Source of the DNA: Trileptium ribeirensis
Lineage: Eukaryota; Nematoda; Enoplea; Enoplida; Thoracostomopsidae
DNA length: 64,000 nucleotides
NCBI GenBank assembly: GCA_030248225.1
Contig: JASANE010016076.1
Coordinates: 97,770 to 161,769 of the forward strand
Direction of reading: 5' to 3'
Positions within the stretch are counted from its first letter, which is position 1. Each line of letters opens with the position of its first letter. Both the position numbers and the translations under genes were made by a program. This document shows, piece by piece, positions 11,451 to 24,200 of the stretch. The notes beneath the pieces are model-generated. The model saw only the letters and a program-made list of their open reading frames with translations. It did no database searches and was not told the origin of the DNA.

Positions 11451-11888
11451 GTTAATATAAGCTCTGTCCATTTACTATCAATAAAAGTTTATAATGGCAT
11501 GATGATTTGATGCATACCTTGTCCCCCATGGTTGGAGGGAAAATGTCTGCTTGTTACACCCTAAAATTGTACTAGTTTCTGGGTTTATTTTACGTGAACA
11601 AAAAACGTCTAGACCCTGTTGCATAATAAACTTACGCACTATCCGAATGGACACAGTAAGTGGCGAATAGTTAATATAAGCTCTGTCCATTTACTATCAA
11701 TAAAAGTTCATAAAGGCATGATGATTTGATGCATACCTTGTCCCCCATGGTTGGAGGGAAAATGTCTGCTTGTTACACCCTAAAATTGTACTAGTTTCTG
11801 GGCTTATTTTACGTGAACAAAAAACGTCTAGACCCTGTTGCATAATAAACTTACGCACTATCCGAATGGACACAGTAAGTGGCGAATA
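11451..11888. repeat. two-copy tandem duplication, 219 bp
   Basis: Copies at 11451-11669 and 11670-11888 both open with GTTAATATAAGCTCTGTCC and include CCCCCATGGTTGGAGGGAAA. They are nearly identical. Open frames on the minus strand within both copies are simply duplicated and have no coding support. Confidence 0.95.
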
Positions 11889-12070
11889 GTTCGCAAATTT
11901 TTTCCGAAAGACTTGAGTTACACGGACAGGAACATAAGCAAATCTTTCATGTAAACTTTGCAAATTGTAGAAATTTAACTTTACAGCGTTGTTATTCGTG
12001 AATTTTTGCGAACGCTTTACATACTAATATTTCTGTCCGTTTTCTGTCCTTATGTATTAATTTATTACAG

Positions 12071-12273
12071 AGAAATGGTGTGCTTCATAAAGCAATCGAG
12101 TCACCCGCTTACGCGCTGCGCAGCGCTGGAATGCTTGCTCGTTGCTATTGTAAAATTCTCATCGACGGTTTCATGCAGTTTTAATCGATTAATGGTTGTG
12201 CTTAACGAATTCCCGTTGGATTTGCTCCAGCAATTCATCCGAGACTTGATTACATTATTGACGAAATTTCATC
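12071..12273 (+). CDS. TARBP1: TARBP1 exon 1 (first one found)
   Basis: Acceptor TTTATTACAG, donor C|GTAAGT. The open frame takes one base from an unseen upstream exon and reads EMVCFIKQSS, then a Leu/Val-rich pair of helices ending LLTKFH. It leaves C, which joins CA of exon 2. The other two frames are stopped. Confidence 0.75.
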
Positions 12274-15200
12274 GTAAGTTTTGAAATATAATTAGTAAGG
12301 CAATAAATATTGGAGACTTTCCTTTGACATCGTTAGTACCTGCTGCTGACTCTGGAATATAGCGCAAGGCACGTTGCTTTTGACTGATCATAATTTGCGG
12401 TATAGTTTTTATTACGTTTTATAAATCTCATATTTTTTACCCGTGTCCAAATTGATCCGACACGGAATGCGGTTGCGTTCTTCATATTTTCACGTCGTCT
12501 TTGTGAGATTTTTACCCCTCGATCTGTTACGAACTGGATGCCTCATAAAATGCCACAGGCTATATTGTGTTTACTCCTATATACCATATCAATACCTCAT
12601 ATCCAGAAACTATTTATGTTCAGCAAATTACCAGACAGTGTTAATTTTTTCAGTTTTATAGAATAATTACAATACAATGAAATTTTTAATTTTAACTATC
12701 AAGGTTTCAAATTTCAGACTGATGTTTGTATCACTAAGCTTCTATACTGTGCATGTACAATTTATAATGGCTCTCCAGAAATATTCCTTTTCAACGAGCT
12801 TCCTATTGAGCCGTGAATGAGTTTTCAGCAAACGGCAGTAAGTTTTGAATGCTGATAATTGACTGACCTTTGACATTATTAGTATCCGGATGTAGCCGCA
12901 CAACGATATTATAATTGTTTCACTTTAACTCAGACAACTAAAACATGTTTAGAGTTTACATCAACAACAGCACAGGATGAGTCAAATTCAGGGGTCCACG
13001 ATTCGCTGGTGGATTTTGTCAGCGCATTTTATCTTTGTGGAGACTTAATGTCTAGTGAGATATGTGGTAGTAATTGTCATGAAAATTTTGGTACAAACGC
13101 AGTAAAGATTGCTGATGAACTCACGATGGATTTGAATGCTAATGGTTAGTGTCATTTTTGTTGTTCGCTGTATAATTATTACTACAGTATGTTGCGAAAT
13201 AACATTTTGCAATGTTGGATGTTCACTGGCAATGGTGTAATATGTATATATCATCTCTAATGATTTCGTTAGCAATGCTCGTGGTACTACAAAAAGAAAC
13301 AGTGTATGTATTTGTAAAAACGCAGTTTTGAGGAATTGATGAGTAGTTTGTTGAGGTGTCTCAAAAGATGCATTAAATTTTCGTTACTGTTATAACCGGT
13401 TTTTAACATATACTAAATCTGAGGCAGACCGCTCACTCTAGGATTACTATGGGATATACATTGACGATACCCTGTTTATTCACATCTTAGCTTTACACGC
13501 CATAAATTAATAATGTTATTTCCAGCCTTTGTGGGGATACGCTGATCTACATAAAGTTAACAACAAATAAATAATGTACGCCGTGCAATGGGCAGTACGT
13601 CTCCTGTCTAGTTGTAATGAAATTTACTGTTTCTAACACATGTTAGCTGTAGCGAATACATAAGATAAGAAGAACAAACATCTGGAGTTTGTTCAATTCA
13701 TTTTCTGGCTCAGACGGAGTATTATCCGTAGGATAATTATTCCAAACGTCTTCGATGAATGCATTCGGATAGGATATAGTTCTTTCGCTGTGTTGTAACA
13801 CTAGTCGGATCGGATTTACCACAGGGCAGACTTTTGATATCAGAATATTTTCAAGAATTCAAAACATTAAATTCGGCAGCAGAAAATTAACGTTTGTCCT
13901 AGAGAGCATAAGATGACCACGTGTGAAACTGTACAACCTCGATAATTTTGAGGAATTGGTGACCAGTCATGTTTGAGTCAATTTTGAAATCGGCCTCATC
14001 CCTCAAATCAAGAAATATTTCATACTAAAACATGAATCGTTAAGTCAATTTTTTCATGAGTCATTTAATCTTCTTAAAAATATTGGCTCTATGTAAGCTG
14101 ATTATAATGATTCACACTTATGAAAGGCACATTCCGAACTCAAACTAGTTACACAGTTATTACGACATAACGTTTGCGTGCTGAATGTAAATAAGTAGCT
14201 AGTTAGCGCAACGAACGGGTATCAGCGTTCGACTAATTGGGGTATTCGTTAGGCAAATTGGAAGCTTAAAATTTTGAGCAGTGTTGCAACAAGTCGCTGT
14301 TAAGACAAACACTCTCACACGGGAAGGGGATTACCTTGCGCGGCGGACAATCCTCGGCGCGAAGCGCCGACTCTTTGGCAGTGCTACAACCCCCTAGCTG
14401 ACGGTAAGCGCCGCTCCCCGCTCTGACTGGCTGAACCACCCCCTATTGGGATATTCGTTAGTCGAAGTGGAAGCTTAAAATTTTGAGCAGTCCTGCAACA
14501 AGTCACTGTTAAGCCATGCATTCTCACAGGGGAAGGGGGATTACCTTGAGCGTCGGACAATCCTCGGAGCAAACCGCCGACTCTTTGGCAGTGCTGCAAC
14601 CCCCAGCTGGCGGTAAGAGCCGCTCCCCGCTCTGACTGGCTGTACCATCCCCTATCATGAAATAACAAAAGAAAGTGGAACAAAATTATTTTTACCGAAG
14701 AGCGGGACCACGATTTGAAAATTCCTAAATGCAATTGGGTTGCAGTCGACCTGCTCAGAATTCACGTCGTTGTGGACAACCATTGTTGCGGCCAATATAC
14801 AGCGCTTCAAACGATACAAGATGTCGAATAGTGGAATCGGGAACAGATAAGCTCGTCGAACACTTGACAAGCAATAAGATGAACTCGTAGTAGCAAGGGA
14901 GAAATAAGAGTTGTTTACATGGAAAACTCTAATGGCGTTTCTATCGTTGAGTGATAATGATTTGTTGAAGACGACAACACATTGTAATTGTCTGTACAGA
15001 AAATGCTGATCTGACGACGTTGACGATAAGTTGATGATGTATAATCCAGGTTCATTGTTGCGATAAATTTAAACTTTAAGCTCAATGACCTCGGCGATCA
15101 TAAATAGCAGTGTTTGTCTTGTACGAATAATTGTCGACTCAACAGTAACAGGTGCTGGACACAATATGATCGTGAGTTGACGTAGTAGTAATGTTGAGCG

Positions 15201-18200
15201 CGATGCGATCATGCGATATCATATCAGATTATCAATATATATAAACCCTGAATTCAGAATATTATAGACCTGCCATGAGTAGCCGAGGAAGGAGTGGCTA
15301 CCCAGGAGCGTCAACGATGAGCATTGTTGTACCTTGTAAGAAAAAATGGCACACCGAGCAAGAGGTTTGAGGCGACAATATGCCATATTACATGGGTCGT
15401 AGCTACTACGCATTAAGCTACTGTTACTATTTGATGATTTTTCATGACACTCTCACGATGACGAAGAATTTACATATTGTCCGTAACTTAAGTAATGTTT
15501 ATCTTCAGAAACGATGAAAATCGATACCATTGCACACAAGACAACTAAAAATGGTTCTTTTAGCCATTCCAGTTACGCGATTTACATCCCGTGCAGTTCT
15601 ATGAAACCGGACCGCTCGTTCAGCAGCTGACACCTCTTCCTTCGTGAAACCATAAAATGGAGTATTGTTGTCGCCAAAATCATGATCTGAAACGGCGTCT
15701 TTCACGAGTCTATCGCTATCTTTATCTAACGTATCGGCATTGTCCTATTTTTGTAACGTGTAGGGTCCAGTATTTGTCTCATCGTTCATAGCGACGTCTG
15801 ACATTACAGTGTTATCTTATGACAGATCCTCTCTAGCTCCAACAGCGTAATCATCGTCGTCATGTTGACGTTTATTCTCGCTGGTGTCGCATCGGTCTGA
15901 ATTTCAGTACGGTATAGATGCCCAACAGATCGCCGTATTACGTGTCAACTCGGCAACACTAGCTGCACAGATCGCACGAACCAGTCTGTACTTCTGATGA
16001 CGTTGGTAACTTGACCGAGCTTCTATGGAGCTATCGGAGATTCAGACTTCACGATAACGACGGCGTCGACACGTGGTGATGCTGCAACAACGCTGCGCCG
16101 TTGTGTATGTAGACGGCACTCACATTCTCGTAAACTTAATAGGGTAATCATTGTACCACGTTGGCCACAACTGAGTCAGACATTTTTGCCGGAACTTCTG
16201 CTCGCTTCGCTTGCTCCGTTTCAATTAAATTCCTTTTGAATAACACAGTAATACTGATACTTCTACTCGAATTATTTCAAGAAAAAGTGGATTAAAATTC
16301 ACTTGTTTTTTCCAGTTTGATTAATTCCGTGCATTTGATTTTAACAAAATTTGTAGCAGAATTAAAGGAGTTCAGGACTCGATAAATCACTCTTATCTCG
16401 CCGCTCACACCTTACTGAGAGTATAGTTACAGTAATTACTGTAAAAAATTATTAGTAATTGCAAAAATTACTGTAATTCCAGCATTAGTGACAAAATAGT
16501 TTTTTTATTTTAGAAGGACTTTTGAAATTCAACCATTTTCAGTATCATTGTATCCAGCACACGACTCTTTGATTGCCGTTTATATGCTCGGATATTACGA
16601 AGACTGTGAGGCATCTCTCTGTCTTCGTCTCGCTTCATTAGAATGTTGCCATTGTCTGATTTTAGAATATCCAAACTTAACAGTTTTAACACACCGAAAA
16701 GCGCTCATTTCTGAATCGTTACGACTGCAGTTGAAATTGAATGGCTTGGACCTGGTACGTTGAATTATTTGTTTTTTTTGTTTATAAAACGTATTTACGG
16801 AATTTTATTTGTATGTATATGATTTGTGGAAATTATAGCTGGGCGAAAATGCAGCAGTTCTGCTGTGATTCTAAATTCTCATTGGTCAGGACTGTGAGAT
16901 TTGGCGATGTGTGTTTGTGTTTTTTGTGTGACACGCATAAATCAACTTATGATTAGTAGATAAGACAGGTAGGTAGTAGATACGCAATAGCTCATTCGAA
17001 ATGATGAAATCTATTTTGTGCCCTTGAATTGGACGGAAAAACAGATTATCACTCCTTATCTCTCCAAATGGGGTCCGAAAGGGTCTGTGTAGTATCCATA
17101 GGGTCGCACAAAAACAAGTTATCTCATTCTCGATAATCATAGGTGTGATCTGACCACAGTTGGGCTCATTTCGTTCATAAAGCTTAGCTCTATAAAGCTA
17201 CGCGCGTTTTTGCCGAGGTCCCCTAGGAGGGTTGGGTCAAAATGGGGTTTCAAATGGGCCCCTCGGATGCCCGAAAACACCAAGTTGGTCAAGTCTCCTC
17301 AGCCACAGGACCAACTCATTTTGGGCTCATTTCGTTCAGCAAGCAAAACTCTATATAACTATGTACGGTAAATTGCTATTGATCTCACCCATCGTGCAGG
17401 GCTGCATCAAGATACGTTTTAAATGGGTCCTTAGGATCCTGAAGACACTAAATTAGGCATATCTCCTCAAAGACAAGAGCGATTCGGCTGGGGATGGACT
17501 CATTTTGTTCAGAAAGCAAAGATCTATGTAAATGTGTGCTGTGTATTGCTATTGATCTCAGTTGTCAGGCAGGGTTACATCAAGTTGGATTTTTAAATGG
17601 GCTTTAGTATCCCGAAGACACAAAATTGGACATATATATTAAATTGGTCCCAGCAAAACACCTTATGGCTCATATCTCGATAAACACATGTGTGATCTGG
17701 CGGCGGTTGCGCCCATTTTGTTCAAAAAGGAAATTTATACATAGCTATGTGCTGTGCTTTACTGTTTAGTTCACCTACACAGTACTGTTGGAGGCATATA
17801 ATATAAACGCCGATGGATACTCTATCACTTAGCGAAGAGTATAATTGGATTGAATAGAGTGTGAAAGGTATTTTAAGACATAAAAAATATACAATTCGCG
17901 TATCTATAACTTTTACACTCAGAATTTCACTGTCGTGGCGATGAGAAAGTCTCTAGCTTTAAATCTATTTACTCGTGAGGGAGCAACTGAGTATTGTTCA
18001 ATCAAGATTATAATAGTATTGGCATTGCTTTACGGTGAATATTATATATTTTGGAAAATTTGAGCAGAAATAAAAGCCAATCGCTCACGAAGAAATTACG
18101 AATATCAATAAATCGAGCAGCTAATTTTTCGCGAAATGTTCGGACAATTCACTATTTTTGCGAACTGTTTGCGAAAGATTGTTACTTCTATTTCTATCCG

Positions 18201-21200
18201 TAATTGTATATTACACACATTGTAATATTCTGTTTATTCTAAGCGTAAACTTTAGTGACGGCGCAATATAATCTTATATTTTTTTATTTCTAGGATGATA
18301 CAGAAACTTGCGAAAAACTATTTGAGATGGCGAAATTCGCGGACATTCCCGTACTGTTTGACTTGGCCGAAATCATTTTATTGGGATTTAGCAATGTAAT
18401 CTATTATCGTTATAAAACTAGTTTAAATGACGTTTGAAGCAGGGAAAATATTGCTTCTGTTTAACACAAAAATAATATCATCACTTTGCAGCTTCCATGG
18501 TATGTAGTATACTGAACTCATTTGTTCTCTTCAGGGAGGCAAAGGCCAGAAGACATTAAAAAATTTTCGAGCACGTACGTCGTTGTGAAGTCTATTACTG
18601 TGGTGGTGCCACTGAATCCCACAGGGCAAGGCTCTTCAGTAAGAGCCACAACTAAGAACGGAAAGAGAGGTCGATGGAATCACCGCAATTTTATTGTGGA
18701 GCAAGATTGTGTAAAATAACTTTTATAATAAGGACTTAATTTCTTGGATTTGCTGGTTCTAGCCTTGCGACACGCAAGTGTTATATCAATCTAGGCCGGG
18801 CTGCTAAGTCAACGCTAGAAGGTGACAGTAGTGCGAGTGTGTCAGTAATTGTGCTATAAAAGCTATATGAGCTGGGCTTAGCGACTAATACAATAAGAAC
18901 GCGTGCCACATCGACATTTAGCTCCCCTTGTTATGCCATTGGCCGCATACGCGAACACGTCATTTTAGGTGACGATCCTATAGCCGACATAATAAAAATC
19001 ACCCACGCCACATGAAATCTAAATAAATAATTGTATGAGTATATATAAAATGTCTGGTGTTACTCGGCCGAAAAAATATGGATTATTTCGTGTGTTCAAT
19101 GAATAATTTCATTACAATAAGAACTTGCAAAGTGACAAGGAATTTTTCACAGCAGATTGCTTCTCGACAATTTCATTGCGTGGTAATGATATAAACAAAG
19201 CTACAACACTTTGGCGGCCTCTGAATCTGCACATCTATTTTGTGCGAGCCCTAGTATGGATAAGCTCACTGGTGGATTGCTGTTTTCCTATGGGTCACCG
19301 TGAGGTCTGAAAATTAAAGATTCCAGAACCCATTGAATCACGGTGAGTGAATTTACGGTGGCCAGTGTAAACTATGCCAAATCTATGCTTACAAAATGTA
19401 ACTAATTATTTCCGTAAGCTAAGCTTACGTAAATACGGATCTGGATAAAAAACTCCTTTGTGGCAGAATTTGCTAATAAGTAACTTAGCTTTAGGTGTAC
19501 CGCTTGCCGCACATTTCATTAAGCCTACATGTTTTTAAAGCGCTAATAAACCATATCCAAACACCAACCGTTTCGCAGTTTTTTCTAGAATTTGAACACT
19601 AAAAATTGTTCATATCTATGATAACGAGATTTGTATCCAAAGAGACAATTAAGTATATACGAAAAATACTGTAAAAGATCCGGTTCATCAACCCTAAACT
19701 CTCTATCTGCACCTTTTTTCAACGCTTCAAGATTTCACCCTGGACGCAAAAAATTTCTGCTGGAAAATCTTTGTCCGAAATATACTATGCTGGGTTCTCC
19801 AAATTGGAGAGGGGGCTGGCGTTTTTCGGTTCCCCCTGATTCAAAACAGGTGCCCCAGTTCATACCCCCTGGAAAAATTTTGGGCTCCTCCCGGTTCATT
19901 AATTCTTGGCAAATTTTTTTCCAATCGGTCCAAAATGCATAAAATTTCATCAAAATTTGTACTAAAATTCCGTTATGAAGCAAAAATTTCGTAAATTTTG
20001 TTTAAATTTTCTTCAAAATAGCTTTCTTCTCTCCATCAAAAGCGTTTTGGTACTGTTTCTGACACAATCTTTAACCATATTTATCTTGGCAAAATGCCCC
20101 CTGGCAAAATCGGGCGCCCCTCGGTTAATGTCCGCTGGCAAAATTTTCAGCGAATGGAGAACCCAGCTATGGGTGGGTTGAAACAGAATTTGATGTTCAG
20201 GTTGCATGAATTTTTTCTCCCGGTACTGGCTCTGTGGTCCGGGCTGACAAATTTTAGAGCAGGTCCGGATCTCTCACTAATTTTGTATTTTTTTGTTTCA
20301 GAAAACTTTGTCAAACGCAGTTTCTTTACCACTTCTGTGTTTTATTTTCAACAAGCTTCCTGACACACTGCTGAACGACTCGTCAAAAATTCGTGTAAAT
20401 GTCACATGGTCGGCATGGAATTATATCAGCGAAGTAGCAATTAGGTTGGTTGATTTTGGTTAATTTAATAACGTGCGTTTGCTTTTCAGATTGCGCGTTG
20501 CCGTATAGTTTGTGTTTTCACCAAAACAGTAACGTTGAAACTACATGGGTATTAATTTATTTGTGGATGTTATAATCCCACGAAATGTCGGTTTGGCGAT
20601 GTGGGACAGCATTAAAGTTAACAGAGGACAATGAATATGTGAGCTTGCGCAACTTTGTATTTCTTTCAGTGAGCTTTAGTGGTTACGTGGCAACTGTTAG
20701 TTTAGTGTTTCAGGAACTGTCACATGGCGGGCCATATGGGAAAGCTAAAAAACGATGTTTAGGTTCTTTGCAACCAAAGTACTGTTAAGTAAATATTGAT
20801 TGTATTTTTTATATAACTGTCGCTGCTAGCTTTCTTCTGCCAGCTACAATTCTAATTCTATAAAAATCCTTATACTCCAATTATACCTATGCAGGTAATG
20901 TTTTGAACATTACGATTAATCAATCAGATTACGCATTAAACACAGTGCTTCTTGCCTTCCAGTGTAATAAAGTGCCTTGTACCGTTTCATTTTCGTAGGA
21001 GCAGCAAAACTATTTCTGTTAGAGCAGACGCAGGAAAGCTATGCTCACAGTTAATTCAAAGCCGCTGTGTAATATTGCGACACTTTTTGTATCACGTCGA
21101 CTATCGACAGTCGCTCAATGCAACACGAGTCGCCGATATACTTGACGCTTTTGCTGAAATGTTGAATGCTGTTACCGGTTGTAGCGTTTTAGAGATTTTT

Positions 21201-24200
21201 CGCAGTTTACGTGCCGTACTAGCTTTTGAGGTATGTTTTCTTTAAATATTGACTCAAGTTGTGACCGTCACGGTGCAATGTGCACAAGATATGATTCTGG
21301 TTTCTCTATAACGCTGCGATCACGGACATTTGCTTTTATTTATGCCCGTAACTTATGATTTTACTATTGAGTGGTAGCGAAAATTGTTCGGCTATTGTAT
21401 GTACAAGATGCCTTTGGTTGCATAAAGTCACGTGCTCGAACGTCAAGCTTATTTATATACAAGCATAACCTCGTCATCTTTTATGAGAAGTGTTCCCGAG
21501 CTGAATACATTAACCTATTTTCCGCTGCTCCTCTACTATCTTTTACTAAGTTCTTGCATTACAAAACTTTTTATGTTAAAATTGTGTATTTTTAGTTGGG
21601 GATTCTCACTTCGTTTTGCGGAAGGCAGAGCTCTACCTTCAAGTACTATCGCGACGACGTAGGGGACCAAATTCGGTTTAAATAAGATAATTATTTATAG
21701 AGCTTCATAACGACGGGTTTTCTGCCTGGCGATAATTTCTGCGCTGTTTTGCTGGGAACTAGACTTCTCTTGAGGAAACATAACACCCAGCATAGGTTGG
21801 CACATACAATCATTTTTATATTTTGGTAACTTTTGGGATGTTGCAGAGGCCCTTTTAATGTATCAGAGTTTGACCTACGGTGGTGCCAGGATGCCTTTGT
21901 TCTTTTGGAACATCCATGTTCTAGCAATTTGGTTCGTATCACAACGTCAATAATACATTATTATCAGTTCGCTAGCGTGTTTGTGTAGTTTTGTTTTGCA
22001 TATTGTGTGTAGTGTACTGAATATTATCCAGGTTTATCTACTCACTAAGTATTACCGAAAGCGCCTTAATTTTACTGACTAACCGACTATGGTATACGGT
22101 GTTAAATTAATTTGCTTGAGCCACTTCAGCGTCCATGAAAAGTCCAGTAAATACCTAATTGGTATCAAATCTTCAAAAATTTTAGTGACCTGAGGATATT
22201 GTATAGTCACGCACACACAGAAATAAGTGCAAAACAAACGATTGAAATTTCAATCGATTTCGATTACCCGAAATTACAATCGGTTTCGATTTCTATTAAT
22301 CGAAGTTCTAATCAATCTCGATTTCACTTGCTTTCGATTTTGGCGCAATTAGATAAATTTCAAAATTGTAAAATTTCGATTATTTTCGATTAAACGAAAT
22401 TTCGATCGATTACGCTCAAACGAAATTTCGGTCAGTTGCGATTTCGATCATTTACGATTGCACTTATTTCTGGTCGCCACTGCAGGCTTTTGTTTTTTAC
22501 ATACCTATTAACAAGAATGTCTGTTTTGCATCGAGCCATGTACAATATAATTTTTTGAGACCCGAAAATGTACTTTGGTTTAAGTGACAGTTGAGAAATG
22601 GTTAAATTAACCGTCGGTTGTGTGTTAGTAGCTATTAAAATTTACTTCTAAGGTATTGGCAATGGACAAGTTTTGTTCCCTGATTATTCGTTGTGGATTT
22701 TGATGAAACCGAATGCATGGAAAGAAATCACCCGCTTGTAACTAATGACAATAGTGAGTATACAGCCAATAAAATTTGAAGATGGATTACTTTGTAGTTG
22801 TACTGGCGCACCGAAACTTTTGATATTGCTATTTTAGGATGTTAATCAGTACGTTTTATCAAAGACCATCGAAGAGCTTGCTCAATTATCACTATATTGT
22901 TGCGCCGAAAATGCCAATTCAGAGCTGTATCAAGTGTGTTTACAGGAGCTTGTTGATACATTTATGTCGCCATCGCTCGTTCTATCCCAACGCAATGACC
23001 ATTGGTGTGTCGTTTACTCAGTTAGTTTGTAAATAATATAACTATTTTTTCTATCTTGTTCAACCATTTTTGAATTATAGCCTTTTATTCGTAGCAATAA
23101 TGAAATTTATCTTTCGGACTGTTTCATTGCTATCTACATAGTTACAAAAATTTATATTAGTGATAAGCCTTATATTTTTGGCAATAACGTATTTTTCTCC
23201 AATGTGTAAAATTTTCATGAACATACAGCATAGGAAAACAAACGAGTGAATGATACAATATCCAAGTACAACAAAAAGGGTTGTTTTGAAATATCAGCCG
23301 ATGTTTACTTTTCAGAATTTAAGGATTTTGTGTTATTTTGCAGTTGATTACCGACATATTGGATGGTGAAGCATCCAACGCAGGTGCTTGGTTGTATATT
23401 GCGAATAAATTTTTCGATTTCGTGTGCAATTCGTGCAGAAGTTCGGGAATTAGCAGCGAGAAACTTATACTGGAACGATATTGCTCCCAGCTCTGCCGCA
23501 TAGCTGTTTTTGGGCCATTAAACATGCGTTGCAATTCGTAAGTATATTTATTTTAGTATTATAATAACAGGAACATAAGGAAAGCTTTATAGTTCATATG
23601 ACTTTTTTGCGAAATCAAAATCATTTCACATAAATACATATTTTTAACCTTTTTAACTTTATGTTTCTGTAATGGTCGATTTTTGCTGAAACCTTACTAA
23701 CAGTGATAAATACATGCAGCTCCTGCCTGAAATGACGGCTATTTATTCGAAATTCGGTCCATGTCTGGCTTTTCTATTTGCTGAAAAGTTTGCCAGGGGC
23801 ATGAGCCGGCGCTCCTGGTTCAGAACTAGATGAAAATTTTGCCAGGGGCTCGCGCGATCGGTCCCTTGGCTTGAACTGGGGTGAAGTAGGGGATCGAAAT
23901 CTACAAGTTTACAAACTTTATATTTTTCAGTTAAAATGTTAAAATTGTTAATGAATGGCCTCAGAAACTGTGCAAACTAATCCAACCTTTTCAACTAATT
24001 TTTTGCTGAAAAATCAGATTTTTAACTTCAGAAAGGGATATTTCTATAAACTTTTGACAATTTTTAATGGAGTTTTTAACCGAGAGGATGGGGATCCAAA
24101 AATTCTGCGTGGAAGAGCTAAAATTTTGCAAAGAGGCCTCAACCGGGTGCACCCGTTTTGCCAGGAGCCCACGCCTCCTGCCAGGATGTTGGTTTCAAAA

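Larger units (their letters stand above)
7409..12070. other. stretch upstream of the first TARBP1 exon found
   Basis: No firm exon. It contains palindromic MITEs at 7727-7880, 9498-9614, 10221-10416, 10423-10565 and 10852-11093, a 219-bp tandem duplication at 11451-11888, and A+T-rich unique sequence. A 92-codon plus-strand frame at 8530-8808 has no supporting splice or homology signal. The 5' exons of the TARBP1 gene may lie here undetected or beyond the left edge. Confidence 0.6.
13145..16542. other. TARBP1 intron 2 with GC-rich duplication and BEL/Pao relic
   Basis: Holds a GC-richer 209-bp tandem duplication (14240-14656) and a minus-strand BEL/Pao-like relic (about 15505-16200). Otherwise AT-rich, with nothing recognised. 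The phase match of exons 2 and 3 suggests that no exon is missing here. Confidence 0.6.

Noticed and set aside
11478..11963. Two similar minus-strand frames of 70 and 88 codons
   Set aside because: They are the same non-coding 219-bp unit seen twice because of the tandem duplication.
23005..23010. Donor GTGTGT in TARBP1 exon 9
   Set aside because: It brings a TGA directly at the join with exon 10; GTTAGT at 23021 gives a continuous frame.
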